Assembly: GCA_023662725.1 (NCBI GenBank)
Contig: JAMPIL010000001.1
Location: 761,518 to 825,517 of the forward strand
Source: Ruminococcus flavefaciens
Lineage (GTDB): Bacteria > Bacillota > Clostridia > Oscillospirales > Ruminococcaceae
Length of the DNA: 64,000 bases
Direction: 5' to 3'
Of the stretch, positions 17,348-27,442 are shown piece by piece (the stretch's first letter is position 1; every line of letters begins with the position of its first letter). A model generated the notes under the pieces. The model saw nothing but the letters and a program-made list of their open reading frames with translations. It did not search any database and had not been told where the DNA came from. A program made the position numbers and the translations under genes.

Positions 17348-19075
17348 TTAGTGTCTCTTTTTAGTACGCTTTTTACGGTTTGGTATGTAATCGGAAACTA
17401 TCTCCTGCTTCTTTCTGCTTCCGTATGCAGCTTTTTTGCGGTCAAATTTCTTTTTGTTCCTGCCGCTGTCATTTCGTCTGGAGTTTTCCTTATATCCGCC
17501 GCCTGATACCAATTTCACTTCAACATGATGTCCGTTAATTTTCATTGGATTGGTGCTGTCTATAATATATTCAGACTCGGCTTCCGGAATCTCAACAGTC
17601 GTATGATTATCAAAAATATCTATCTTGCCGAAATCCCGTCCGGACATTCCGGTTGCGTCAACCAACGCTCCGAGTATAAAATTCGGAGCAATTCTCTTGC
17701 TTCTTCCGATATTGATATCGACCTTAACCGTCTTTCCGCCTTCTCTTTTACCCTTTCTTATCGGCTTCGGAGCTTTGAATTCCGGAATGTTTTCAATTTC
17801 CGACTGAATTCTTCCGCTGATAAGACGAGCTGCTGCTTCACGGTAATCAATTCCCTTTCCTGCAAGCCTTTCAAGAATATCATAAGCATAATGAACCGCT
17901 TCAATATCGGAGATTTCCTGAACTATCGCTTCTTTTTTCATTACGATTATATCTTCTTTTTCGGGAAGAGGCATTTCCTTTATTTCAGCATGAATATATT
18001 TTTCAATAGCTCGCAGTTCAAATCGCTGACGTCTGCTGCTTATGATAGTATAGGCAGTTCCTTTTTTTCCGGCTCTTCCGGTACGTCCGATACGATGGAT
18101 ATAGTATTCGTTATCCTGCGGAAGATCGTAGTTGAAAACAGCGTCAACGTCGTTTACATCAATACCTCTTGCAGCAACGTCGGTTGCAACAAGAATTCCG
18201 ATCGCCCTGCTTTTAAAGCTGTTCATAACCTGAGTACGCTGACTCTGTTTCATATCGCCGTGAAGTCCGGCAGCTTTATATCCGCCCTTTATAAGTTCTT
18301 CCGTAAGCTGATCTACCATAGCTTTCGTATTGCAGAAAACTATTGACGAAGCCGGAGAATAGGCGGACAAAAGAAGTTTTAATGCGTCGGTTTTTCTTCC
18401 CATTGCAACTTCAAAATAAAACTGTTCTATAAGCTCAACTGTTTTCTGCGAGGATTTTATCTTTATATGCACAGGATCATTCTGATATTTTTCTGTTATA
18501 GCCATTATTTCCGGAGGCATCGTTGCAGAAAAAAGAACGGTTTGTCTGTTTTCAGGAACATCTGAAAGAATAGATTCAATATCCTCTCTGAAACCCATAT
18601 TGAGCATTTCGTCCGCCTCGTCAAGAATGACGCAGCGCAGATTATCAAGCTTCAGTGTTCTTCTGCGGATATGATCCATAACACGTCCGGGAGTTCCGAT
18701 AATTATATTTGCTCCTCGCTTCAGCTCGTGGATCTGTTTTTCCATACTTGCACCGCCGTAAACTGCGCAAGCTTTTACTCCGTGCTTGAACATAGCGAAT
18801 TTGCGTATTTCCTCCGCAGCCTGCATAGCAAGCTCACGAGTCGGGCAGAGTATCAAAACGGCAGCAGTTCTGCGGTCGGCTTCTGTAATGCTTTCGACAG
18901 CAGGAATGCCGAATGCGGCAGTTTTTCCGGTTCCGGTATTTGATCTTCCGACAACGTCACGTCCTTCAAGAAGAAGAGGTATACTTTCCTTCTGAATTTC
19001 CGTCATTTCCTCATATCCAAGCTCGTCTACGGCTCTAAGGAGTTCCTGTGATAAATTAAGTTCATTAAAATGCAT
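17348..19075 (-). CDS. DEAD-box ATP-dependent RNA helicase (DeaD/CshA-like)
   Basis: 575 residues from ATG 19075 (AAAGGA upstream). The helicase core has the Q motif, Walker A GRSNTGTGKT, PTRELAMQ, GTPGRVMDH, the DEAD box VILDEADEM, SAT in LFSATMPPE, ARGIDV and HRIGRTGRAG. The C-terminus carries a DbpA-like RNA-binding domain (DINIGRSKRIAPNFILGALV, about 455-525), then a Lys/Arg-rich tail. Such helicases remodel rRNA and mRNA, often in the cold or in the degradosome. Its transcript begins with a hairpin (see 19110-19123). Confidence 0.95.
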   Translation of the reverse strand: MHFNELNLSQELLRAVDELGYEEMTEIQKESIPLLLEGRDVVGRSNTGTGKTAAFGIPAVESITEADRRTAAVLILCPTRELAMQAAEEIRKFAMFKHGVKACAVYGGASMEKQIHELKRGANIIIGTPGRVMDHIRRRTLKLDNLRCVILDEADEMLNMGFREDIESILSDVPENRQTVLFSATMPPEIMAITEKYQNDPVHIKIKSSQKTVELIEQFYFEVAMGRKTDALKLLLSAYSPASSIVFCNTKAMVDQLTEELIKGGYKAAGLHGDMKQSQRTQVMNSFKSRAIGILVATDVAARGIDVNDVDAVFNYDLPQDNEYYIHRIGRTGRAGKKGTAYTIISSRRQRFELRAIEKYIHAEIKEMPLPEKEDIIVMKKEAIVQEISDIEAVHYAYDILERLAGKGIDYREAAARLISGRIQSEIENIPEFKAPKPIRKGKREGGKTVKVDINIGRSKRIAPNFILGALVDATGMSGRDFGKIDIFDNHTTVEIPEAESEYIIDSTNPMKINGHHVEVKLVSGGGYKENSRRNDSGRNKKKFDRKKAAYGSRKKQEIVSDYIPNRKKRTKKRH

Positions 19076-19109
19076 TTTATATCCTTTCTGTTCTTGAAAA
19101 TACAAAAAC

Positions 19110-19123
19110 GGGGTAAATTCCCC
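19110..19123 (-). promoter_or_regulatory. 5'-end hairpin plus U tract in the helicase leader
   Basis: GGGG TAAATT CCCC lies within a few bases of the predicted transcription start. On the minus strand it is followed by GTTTTTG, then the SD. It may stabilise the mRNA or act as a very early attenuator. Confidence 0.5.
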
Positions 19124-19131
19124 TTAATACC

Positions 19132-19160
19132 ATAATAACATAATTTCACCAAAAGGTCAA
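19132..19160 (-). promoter_or_regulatory. Sigma-A promoter of the DEAD-box helicase gene
   Basis: TTGACC (19155-19160) and TATTAT (19132-19137) on the minus strand with a 17-base spacer. Confidence 0.72.
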
Positions 19161-19198
19161 GAAAAAAGATTTGATTTTTCTGTTTTAGCTATAAAATA

Positions 19199-19224
19199 AG
19201 CGGAGAATATAACAATTCTCCGCT
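19199..19224 (-). terminator. Probable terminator of mntP
   Basis: AGCGGAGAAT pairs with ATTCTCCGCT; the following T tract is broken (TTATTTTAT). Confidence 0.65.
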
Positions 19225-19234
19225 GATATATCAA

Positions 19235-19804
19235 TTATAAAACACCGAGTCCATCAAGAAGAAGCTTTAACCCTATTAAAATAAGGATAACTCCGCCGGC
19301 GATCTCAGCTTTTTTCTCAAATCTGCTCCCGAATTTATGACCTATAATAACTCCGGCAAACGAAATCAGAAACGTTATAATGCCTATCATTGAAACCGAA
19401 AGAACCAGATTCACCTCTGCCGCAACAAAAACTATTCCAACAGCAAGAGCATCGATGCTTGTGGCAACAGCGAGAACAAACAATTCTCCGATTTTAAGAC
19501 TGAATTCCCCCGACTCATCTTCATCATCACCGCCACGAACGGCTTCAAATACCATTTTTCCGCCAATCACCGCAAGAAGAATAAACGCTACCCAATGACT
19601 GAATGAAGCGATAAACTTAGCAAATCTGCTTCCGAGGAAGTATCCGATAAGAGGCATTCCCGCCTGAAAAATTCCGAAAAACAGGGCGATAACTGCACCA
19701 TTTTTCAAACTGAGCTTTTTCATATTAAGTCCCTTGCATACCGATACCGAAAAAGCGTCCATTGCCAATCCGACTGAAAGCAGAATCAATTCCAGAATAC
19801 CCAT
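19235..19804 (-). CDS. mntP: Manganese efflux pump MntP
   Basis: 189 residues, six membrane helices in two related halves. The first half has LSVGLAMDAFSVSVCKGL and the second has VATSIDALAVGIVFV; the two membrane Asp-containing motifs mark the MntP (DUF204) family. It exports Mn2+ to avoid toxicity. The 64 bases upstream are too short for the yybP-ykoY manganese riboswitch that often controls mntP. Confidence 0.94.
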   Translation of the reverse strand: MGILELILLSVGLAMDAFSVSVCKGLNMKKLSLKNGAVIALFFGIFQAGMPLIGYFLGSRFAKFIASFSHWVAFILLAVIGGKMVFEAVRGGDDEDESGEFSLKIGELFVLAVATSIDALAVGIVFVAAEVNLVLSVSMIGIITFLISFAGVIIGHKFGSRFEKKAEIAGGVILILIGLKLLLDGLGVL

Positions 19805-19868
19805 AATTAACTATCTCCCTTTATTTTCCATAAATATAATACATTATATTCAGAAAATAGTCAAGTTA

Positions 19869-20369
19869 TTATAGTTTGTACTCCATAACAAAATCATCCA
19901 TTACAAATCCGTTTCCGATGTCTGTTACAACGCACTCGGCAGTTTGGAATCCTGTTTTTTCATAAACTTTTACAGCATGATAATTATGCTTGTTGACAGT
20001 AAGATAAACCTTGCTTTTGCCTGAATTTTTCGCCTCCTCAAACACTCTTTCGATCATTTGTGAAGCTATACCCTGTCCTCGCTTATCCTTTCGGAGATAT
20101 AGTTTACTAAGGAAAAATCTATCGTCTTTTTCAGGTTTTACCGCTATATATCCGCATATATCGTCATCGTCACGAACAGCAAGATAATGGTAATCCTGAT
20201 TGTCGATCTGATTCTTCATTGCTTTATAAGATTGAAATTTTTCAACCATATAGTCGATCTGTTCCACTGAAATTATGCTCACAAAACATTCATGCCATAT
20301 TTTTTTGGCAAGCTCTGCGACAAGACCGAGCTCTTCTTCGGTTTTAACTTCTGAAATTTTAACTCCCAT
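19869..20369 (-). CDS. GNAT family N-acetyltransferase
   Basis: 166 residues. The acetyl-CoA binding loop is KRGQGIASQMIERVFEEA (about 95-112), followed by the typical beta-bulge NKHNYHAVKVYEKTGFQ. The substrate is unknown; the overall pattern resembles small-molecule acetyltransferases. SD GAGGTG precedes the ATG. Confidence 0.88.
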   Translation of the reverse strand: MGVKISEVKTEEELGLVAELAKKIWHECFVSIISVEQIDYMVEKFQSYKAMKNQIDNQDYHYLAVRDDDDICGYIAVKPEKDDRFFLSKLYLRKDKRGQGIASQMIERVFEEAKNSGKSKVYLTVNKHNYHAVKVYEKTGFQTAECVVTDIGNGFVMDDFVMEYKL

Positions 20370-20390
20370 AAAAACACCTCATATTATAAC

Positions 20391-20415
20391 AAAGGACGGC
20401 AATAACCGTCCCTTT
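20391..20415 (-). terminator. Terminator after yebC
   Basis: AAAGGACGG pairs with CCGTCCCTTT around a short loop; on the minus strand TTTG and TTATAA follow. Confidence 0.7.
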
Positions 20416-20424
20416 GCTTTAGAA

Positions 20425-21147
20425 TTACATTTCCCAGTTGTGGTAAACATTCTGAACATCATCGTTATCCTCAAGATGTTCAAGAAGAAGATTCATTTTC
20501 TTGATATGATCCTCATCTGTAAGAGTTGTGTAGTTTGCAGGAATTTTCTCAACTTCAGCAGACAGAACATTATATCCCTTTGCTGTAAGTCCCTCACGAA
20601 GAGCGTGAACGTTCTCAGGCGCACACTCGATTTCAACAGTTTCCTCATTTATATCGAAATCATCACCGCCGCACTCGAAAACATCGTCCATTACAGCGTC
20701 TTCGTCCAGACCTGTATTTTCAAAAATAACTATTCCCTTTGTGCTGAACATAAATGAAACGCAGCCGATCGTTCCGAGATTTCCTCCAAATTTATCAAAA
20801 TAATGACGAACCTCGCCTGCTGTTCTGTTTCTGTTATCTGTAAGACATTCAACAATAACAGCAACTCCATTAGGACCGTATCCCTCGTAAACAATATTTT
20901 CGTAATTGTTTTTATCCTCACCGCCGGCAGCCTTTTTGATAACTCTTTCGATATTATCGTTCGGCACGTTATTTGCTTTTGCCTTTGCAATAAGATCACG
21001 AAGCTTGCTGTTATTATTAGGATCCGGACCTCCCTCACGAACTACGACAGTAATTTCACGTCCAATTTTAGTAAATATCTTACCCTTAACAGCATCGGTT
21101 GCTTCTTTTTTACGTTTAATATTATTCCATTTTGAATGACCTGACAT
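20425..21147 (-). CDS. YebC/PmpR family protein
   Basis: 240 residues. It begins MSGHSKWNNIKRKKEATDAVKGKIFTKIGREI, the invariant YebC/TACO1 N-terminus, and contains YEGYGPNGVAVIVECLTDN and RHYFDKFGGNLGTIGCVSFMF. The family includes DNA-binding regulators and proteins that relieve ribosome stalling on proline-rich stretches. It lies 16 bases after mrnC at the end of the obg-associated cluster. Confidence 0.95.
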   Translation of the reverse strand: MSGHSKWNNIKRKKEATDAVKGKIFTKIGREITVVVREGGPDPNNNSKLRDLIAKAKANNVPNDNIERVIKKAAGGEDKNNYENIVYEGYGPNGVAVIVECLTDNRNRTAGEVRHYFDKFGGNLGTIGCVSFMFSTKGIVIFENTGLDEDAVMDDVFECGGDDFDINEETVEIECAPENVHALREGLTAKGYNVLSAEVEKIPANYTTLTDEDHIKKMNLLLEHLEDNDDVQNVYHNWEM

Positions 21148-21163
21148 AATTTTTCGCTCCTAT

Positions 21164-21574
21164 CTATTCATTTTCAATAGCTGAATGATTTATAATTAAG
21201 TCAAAAAGTTCGCTTATTCTATCGGTCTGCCCTGTGATGTATAAATACCCAAAAAGGCATTCTATTGCCGTAGCTCTGCGATATTGTACAGTATCAGCGT
21301 GTTTTGGAACATTATTTCCCGTTGCATTACGTCCTCTTTTAAGAACAGAAAGTTCGTGTTCCGTGAGAACATCTGAAACTGCATCAAACGCTTCCGACTG
21401 AAATTCCGCACATACTATCCTTATTTTAGCTGAGTGCAGCTTAGATGCAGGCATATTTGCTTTACGCAAGAGATACTCTCTTGCAAGCGTATCGTAAACG
21501 CTGTCGCCGAGAAAAGCAAGACCAAGCGGACTATACGAATTTGCTTCACGTTCAGATAAATATTCTTTATTCAT
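21164..21574 (-). CDS. mrnC: Mini-ribonuclease III
   Basis: 136 residues containing only an RNase III catalytic fold without the double-stranded RNA-binding domain: SPLGLAFLGDSVYDTLAREYLL (about 15-36, catalytic Asp), KRGRNATGNNVPK and RRATAIECLFGYLYITG (catalytic Glu). In Bacillus, MrnC matures 23S rRNA. It is two bases downstream of obg. Confidence 0.93.
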   Translation of the reverse strand: MNKEYLSEREANSYSPLGLAFLGDSVYDTLAREYLLRKANMPASKLHSAKIRIVCAEFQSEAFDAVSDVLTEHELSVLKRGRNATGNNVPKHADTVQYRRATAIECLFGYLYITGQTDRISELFDLIINHSAIENE

Positions 21575-21576
21575 AA

Positions 21577-22866
<1,290 letters not shown>

Positions 22867-22885
22867 TCATGATAGCTCTAAAGAA

Positions 22886-22912
22886 AAATCCCAAGCAAAT
22901 TGCTCGGGATTT
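22886..22912 (-). terminator. Terminator between rpmA and obg
   Basis: AAATCCC pairs with GGGATTT over a partly paired inner stem; on the minus strand TTTTTC follows. It probably lowers expression of obg relative to the ribosomal protein genes. Confidence 0.78.
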
Positions 22913-22931
22913 ATGCACGTTTAAATCGTGA

Positions 22932-23213
22932 TTACTGCTCTGTATAAACAGAAACCTTCTTACGGTCACGACCGTAACGCTCGAATCTTACCTTACCGCT
23001 TACTGTAGCGAATAATGTATCATCAGAACCGATACCAACGCCTTCACCTGGATGAATGTGTGTACCTCTCTGACGAACGAGAATGTTGCCAGCCTTAACG
23101 AACTGACCGTCAGCTCTCTTAACGCCGAGTCTCTTGGATTCAGAATCACGGCCGTTCTTTGTAGAACCAACACCCTTCTTATGAGCGAAGAACTGCATAC
23201 TGATCTTAAACAT
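22932..23213 (-). CDS. rpmA: 50S ribosomal protein L27
   Basis: 93 residues. The N-terminus [20 protein letters not shown] has the Firmicutes extension that must be cut after the FF by Prp before L27 can work. The conserved [20 protein letters not shown] and [12 protein letters not shown] follow. It sits 2 bases after prp. Confidence 0.98.
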   Translation of the reverse strand: MFKISMQFFAHKKGVGSTKNGRDSESKRLGVKRADGQFVKAGNILVRQRGTHIHPGEGVGIGSDDTLFATVSGKVRFERYGRDRKKVSVYTEQ

Positions 23214-23215
23214 AC

Positions 23216-23527
23216 TTACACCTCCGAAATAGTGATTTTAATTGTTTTCGGGTACTCTTCAAGGATAGCTTCAAAATGAAGTTTCAACTGCTCCAGCATA
23301 GCAGAAGCGGTATTTGCAGAAGCCGTGGTACGGCAATCAATAGTGTTATCCGCTGCGCTTACCTGCGGTTCACAGTCAAATTCACTCAGCAGATTCACAG
23401 TAAGCTGTACTGCCGAAGAAACTGCGGCGCAGACAACATCGCTGCCGCTTTCAGCGTAACCGGCGTGTCCGCTCATTTTAAAGCCTTTCAGAATCCCTTT
23501 TGATTCATAGAATTCTGCAAGAATCAT
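23216..23527 (-). CDS. prp: Ribosomal-processing cysteine protease Prp
   Basis: 103 residues. The catalytic His is in [13 protein letters not shown] (about 19-30) and the Cys in [12 protein letters not shown]. Prp removes the N-terminal extension of L27. Its position between rplU and rpmA is the usual one in Firmicutes. Confidence 0.95.
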   Translation of the reverse strand: MILAEFYESKGILKGFKMSGHAGYAESGSDVVCAAVSSAVQLTVNLLSEFDCEPQVSAADNTIDCRTTASANTASAMLEQLKLHFEAILEEYPKTIKITISEV

Positions 23528-23529
23528 GA

Positions 23530-23841
23530 TTAAGCCTTGATAGCTTCAATCTTAACCTGAGTGTAAGGCTGTCTGTGACCCTGCTTCTTCTTCTCGCCCT
23601 TCTTAGGCTTGTAGGTGAAAACAGTAATCTTCTTAGCCTTGCCGTTTTTAAGAACCTTAGCTTCAACAGCTGCACCTTCAACATAAGGAGCTCCGATCTT
23701 AAGACCGTCCTCAGCGCCGAGAGCAACAACCTTATCGAATGTTACAGTCTCGTCAGCTTCAACTGCGAGCTTTTCGATGAAGATAACGTCACCTTCGTTT
23801 ACCTGATACTGCTTTCCGCCGGTTTCAATAACTGCGTACAT
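23530..23841 (-). CDS. rplU: 50S ribosomal protein L21
   Basis: 103 residues from ATG 23841 ([14 protein letters not shown]), with SD AGGTG upstream. A longer frame to 23892 has no RBS. Conserved ends are [10 protein letters not shown] and [21 protein letters not shown]21 opens the rplU-prp-rpmA operon and is preceded by a structured leader. Confidence 0.98.
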   Translation of the reverse strand: MYAVIETGGKQYQVNEGDVIFIEKLAVEADETVTFDKVVALGAEDGLKIGAPYVEGAAVEAKVLKNGKAKKITVFTYKPKKGEKKKQGHRQPYTQVKIEAIKA

Positions 23842-23845
23842 AATT

Positions 23846-23920
23846 GGCACCTGCCTTTTCATAAACTCGCTGTTACGGGCGTGTGACTGCACATCTTTAA
23901 AAGCCCATTTACAAGCGGCA
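23846..23920 (-). ncRNA. Structured leader of rplU (L21 leader-like)
   Basis: Between the promoter and rplU the minus-strand RNA folds into nested stems: outer CGCT/AGCG, middle GGGC/GCCC and inner GTG/CAC. Firmicutes carry an autoregulatory L21 leader in this place. The match to that family is by position and general shape, not by alignment. Confidence 0.5.
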
Positions 23921-23925
23921 ATAAT

Positions 23926-23954
23926 ATTTTATCACAAAGCTTGTGCTTTGTCAA
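23926..23954 (-). promoter_or_regulatory. Sigma-A promoter of the rplU operon
   Basis: TTGACA (23949-23954) and TAAAAT (23926-23931) on the minus strand with a 17-base spacer. Confidence 0.88.
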
Positions 23955-23987
23955 GCTTTTTTTACCATTTTAGCAGAATTTCTGGTT

Positions 23988-25208
23988 TTACCAAACCTTA
24001 TAGTCTGCATGACCGATTTTATATGATGTTCCGGGAACGAAAAGATCGGAAGCTTTTATTTCTTTTCCCTGTTCTTTCATCTGAAGGTGAGCTTTTCTCA
24101 TTTCTCTGAAAGCAACGCTGTTTGCAACTATTCTTGTTACCTTTTCCTGCTCGGGCTTTTTGCTGAGGAATTCAAGAACTGCCTGCTGAAGATAGAAGTA
24201 AGAACGAAGCTGAGTCTTTTTAAATTCTATCTGAGTCTGATCTTCGCCCTCTCCTTCAAGAAGGAAAAGACTGTCGCCCTCACGGTATCCGAGAGTAAGC
24301 TTTGCAAAAATTTCAGGAATGAAGATTCTTATTTCAGAAGCAAGATTTACATCGCCTGTCATTTCTTCAAGCTTCTTTGCCATTTCCAGATATTCTTCTC
24401 TGCTCTTTATTTCTGTCATCATGTCCATTGCCTGTCTTGCAGCATTTAAAACGGTCTCTTTAGTGAAAGGACATTTATCGTCTTCACGCTGAACAAAAAC
24501 GGCATACTGCTTCTCAGAAACAAACATTTCCGATTCTTCCCATGAATCAACGTAAGGTTTAAGCAGGTCGCCAAGCTGAACGCATACGGAACCGTTTACA
24601 CGAACTTCGATTATCTTCTTATCCTTAAACTTAGCAAGATAAATTCTAAGCCAGTAATACTTTTTTGAACCGATATACTTCGGAAGTTCTCCCATAAGAT
24701 AATTCACAAGCATAACAGGTTTCTTTTCCTGAGGTACACCGATTCTTACAACAGACTGGCAGTACATATCGAAATCATAATGCTGTCTGAGGAAATCTAC
24801 GGAAATGTGTATAGGATTTTTCTTTGTCATTGACTGCTCAAGAGGATGCCATACGCCTGCATAGAAAATATCTGCCGCCATTTTAGCTGCTTCCTCATAA
24901 GACGGTCCCTGAGCGTCAACGGGATCGATAAGCGGCTCGTCGAAGTCATCGTTTTTAACTATAAACACGACCTGTGCTAACTTTATTTCGTCTCTTTCCT
25001 CGGTTCTTCCGACCTGAACGTCAACGGTAAATCCTTTTGGCATAATTATGCAGTTATCATAAAGTGTGCCATTCAGTTTTTCATTAAGAGCATTCAGAAC
25101 ATCAGCTTTGATTTTCTGATTCTGCTCGTTTAATGCGATTTTAGGATCTTTCTCCTCCGGTATATCTGCCTGCTTGTTTTTTTTCTTAAAAAGTGCCACT
25201 TTTCTCAT
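23988..25208 (-). CDS. Conserved hypothetical protein of 406 residues
   Basis: A soluble protein without signal peptide. The basic N-terminus (LFKKKNKQADIPEEKDPK) precedes a mixed alpha/beta region. It contains WHPLEQSMTKKNPIHISVDFLRQHYDFDM, then RVNGSVCVQLGDLLKPYVDSW, and ends with a helical part rich in Met, Glu and Lys. I recognise no enzyme motif. It lies between prmA (upstream) and the rplU operon (downstream), all on the minus strand. The frame is open throughout with good codon use, so it is a real gene. Confidence 0.75.
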   Translation of the reverse strand: MRKVALFKKKNKQADIPEEKDPKIALNEQNQKIKADVLNALNEKLNGTLYDNCIIMPKGFTVDVQVGRTEERDEIKLAQVVFIVKNDDFDEPLIDPVDAQGPSYEEAAKMAADIFYAGVWHPLEQSMTKKNPIHISVDFLRQHYDFDMYCQSVVRIGVPQEKKPVMLVNYLMGELPKYIGSKKYYWLRIYLAKFKDKKIIEVRVNGSVCVQLGDLLKPYVDSWEESEMFVSEKQYAVFVQREDDKCPFTKETVLNAARQAMDMMTEIKSREEYLEMAKKLEEMTGDVNLASEIRIFIPEIFAKLTLGYREGDSLFLLEGEGEDQTQIEFKKTQLRSYFYLQQAVLEFLSKKPEQEKVTRIVANSVAFREMRKAHLQMKEQGKEIKASDLFVPGTSYKIGHADYKVW

Positions 25209-25267
25209 TCTCCTTGTATTAAATTTCAGTCAGAATACAAATTGCATTCTGAATAATTTACATTAAA

Positions 25268-26233
25268 TTAAAAGGTAAATCTTACTGCCGCCCAGCCTTC
25301 TTTAACATTTGCCTCCGGACCGCTGAATCCTACTGATTCAAGAGCCTCGATAACCTCGTGCATACGTTCTTCGATAATACCCGAAACAATAAGCGTTCCG
25401 CCTTTTTTCAGATATCTGACGAAAAATTCCTTCATAGCAATAAGAACATCGGCAACTATATTCGCCGTAATTATATCGTATTTGCAGTCGATCTCATCCG
25501 CAAGTTTTTCATCCGTAAGTATATTTCCGTAGTAAGTTTTATATTTTTCGGAAGAAATATGGTTCTTCAAGGCATTTTCCATTGCCGTAGCCGCAGCGTT
25601 CTGCTCGATATCAACCGCAGCAGCGCTCTCAGCTCCAAGAAGCATTGCTCCTATTGAAAGAATTCCGCTTCCGCAGCCCATATCAAGGAGCTTATCCCCT
25701 GCATTAAGACTTTTTTCGAGCAGCTCAAGACAAAGCCTTGTTGTATGATGCTGACCTGTTCCAAAGCTTGAAGCCGGATCTATTTCGAGAATTATTCTCT
25801 CGCCGTCTTCGTCGTAGTCCTCCCACGAAGGCTTTATAACAAGCTTTTCTCCAACCTTGATAGGCTTGAAATACTGTTTCCAGTTATTCGCCCAATCCTC
25901 TTCACGAATGCTTGAAAGCTCGGCTTCAAGACGTCCGTAAGCATTATCAGAATCGCTTGCTTTAAGTTCGGCAAGCATAGTTCTAATTGAAGAAAGCATA
26001 TCAGCTCCTTGAGAATTTGCCGGAAGATATACGGTTATGCGTGTTTCACACTGAGAAAGTCCCATGAGATCTTCGTCAATGTAGTCCCACTGACCATTTT
26101 TGTTTTCAAGAAATTCATTAAAATCATCTGCATCCTGTATTACAAATCCCTTGATACCTATATCCATAAGCTTAGAACAAAGCAAGTCTATTCCGGCTGT
26201 TTCGGTATAAATATTAACTTCTGTCCATTCCAT
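25268..26233 (-). CDS. prmA: Ribosomal protein L11 methyltransferase
   Basis: 321 residues. The N-terminal L11-recognition domain (EWTEVNIYTETAGIDLLCSKL) is followed by a SAM-dependent methyltransferase domain with DPASSFGTGQHHTTRLCLELLE, motif I LLDMGCGSGILSIGA, and NIVADVL. PrmA trimethylates L11. Normal length. It overlaps no neighbour; the dockerin peptidase ends 12 bases upstream. Confidence 0.95.
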   Translation of the reverse strand: MEWTEVNIYTETAGIDLLCSKLMDIGIKGFVIQDADDFNEFLENKNGQWDYIDEDLMGLSQCETRITVYLPANSQGADMLSSIRTMLAELKASDSDNAYGRLEAELSSIREEDWANNWKQYFKPIKVGEKLVIKPSWEDYDEDGERIILEIDPASSFGTGQHHTTRLCLELLEKSLNAGDKLLDMGCGSGILSIGAMLLGAESAAAVDIEQNAAATAMENALKNHISSEKYKTYYGNILTDEKLADEIDCKYDIITANIVADVLIAMKEFFVRYLKKGGTLIVSGIIEERMHEVIEALESVGFSGPEANVKEGWAAVRFTF

Positions 26234-26245
26234 TCTTTAATCTCC

Positions 26246-27430
26246 TCAACCGCAGACAAGCATCAGGTAAACGAGAATATCTCCATTTGAAACCTTGCCG
26301 TCTCCGTTAATATCAGCGGCTTTTCTTTCACACTCACACAAAATCGAAATGCCGTCCGGAAGCTGTTCAGCATTTTTCAGATATTCGCTCAATAGATCAA
26401 GATCGTACATATCAACCTTACCGTCATTATTTATATCGCCTTTTTTATGAGACGTTCTGTCGCTGGTTTCAGTCATATCCGTCATTTCGACCCATCCGAG
26501 GTGACCTGCTGAATTTACTATTCTCCCAAAATTTCCGCTGTATTCATCAATTGCTACAACATTTCCGCTTCTGACAACAGCAATCGGTTCGCCTCTTTCG
26601 TCATCTGAACCATATACATTCAGCTCTCCGTTTCCGGAATAGTAGAATTCATCATAAGATTTATTTTCACCTGTTCCGCTGACAGTAGTTGTAGTCGACT
26701 CCGTAACGGAAGATGTTGTAGTAGTGGTGACAGCCGTAGTTGTTGTAGTGGTAGTTGTAGCAGTTGTTGTTTCTCCCTTCGGATCTGTGAATTCAGCCGG
26801 AGGATTCTTACAAGTAAGCGCCCAGTATTCGTTTCCGCCTGCAAGCTGGTATTTATCATACATAAGAACCGTATCGCTTGCAGGATCGATCATATAAATA
26901 TCATCTCCAATAACGCCCTCAATGTATACCCAGTGCCAGTTGACATTAACGATAACGTGCATTCCGCTGTCCATCATAGACTTTATTTCAGCAGCAATAC
27001 CGCTCTGGTCATAACTGTTAAAATGAGCGTCCTTTATAAATGTTATCGACGGAATGATCTGGTTTATCGTACCCCAGCTTGCAATACCTCCGCCATAGCT
27101 GAAAGCTCCTCTGGAACGGTAAGCGTCAGCAAGAACCCCTGGGTTGAACTCGTCCACACTGCTTATTCCAAGGTTTTTGAGTGCAGCGCTGTCAAGAGAA
27201 TCCGAAGCTCTTGCCATGATCGAAAGGGATGTTATAAGACATCCGGAACGTGCAACGGTCGTACCGTTCATATCAACGTTTCCCCATCTTTCATCGAGCT
27301 GACGCCATGTGTGATAATCTTCGGCAGCAGCAGCTTTTCCGGATGACAAAAACGTTGCCGCCTCAGTGCTGATAAAAAATACAACAGCAAGCAACACGCA
27401 TAAAATTCCTTTTTTTCTGATACTTTGCAT
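26246..27430 (-). CDS. Secreted C39-like cysteine peptidase with SH3-like region and type I dockerin
   Basis: 394 residues from ATG 27430, with GGAGG just upstream. A signal peptide (to about residue 36) is followed by a papain-like C39 family domain with presumed Cys64 (ARSGCLITSLSIMA) and His in VNVNWHWVYIEGV, then Asp in MIDPASDT. A Thr-rich linker (about 205-238) leads to an SH3-like segment (DERGEPIAVVRSGNVVAIDE). The C-terminus is a dockerin with two calcium-binding loops, DINNDGKVDMYDLDLL and DINGDGKVSNGDIL. It would attach to a cohesin of the cellulosome. Confidence 0.9.
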   Translation of the reverse strand: MQSIRKKGILCVLLAVVFFISTEAATFLSSGKAAAAEDYHTWRQLDERWGNVDMNGTTVARSGCLITSLSIMARASDSLDSAALKNLGISSVDEFNPGVLADAYRSRGAFSYGGGIASWGTINQIIPSITFIKDAHFNSYDQSGIAAEIKSMMDSGMHVIVNVNWHWVYIEGVIGDDIYMIDPASDTVLMYDKYQLAGGNEYWALTCKNPPAEFTDPKGETTTATTTTTTTTAVTTTTTSSVTESTTTTVSGTGENKSYDEFYYSGNGELNVYGSDDERGEPIAVVRSGNVVAIDEYSGNFGRIVNSAGHLGWVEMTDMTETSDRTSHKKGDINNDGKVDMYDLDLLSEYLKNAEQLPDGISILCECERKAADINGDGKVSNGDILVYLMLVCG

Positions 27431-27442
27431 AATTACCTCCAA

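Noticed and set aside
17525-18346. A 273-codon open frame on the plus strand
   Set aside because: It is the antisense of the DEAD-box helicase gene, whose motifs are unambiguous.
26680-26765. A microsatellite-like tract of GTTGTAGTAGTGG type
   Set aside because: It encodes the Thr-rich linker of the dockerin peptidase and is explained by that.
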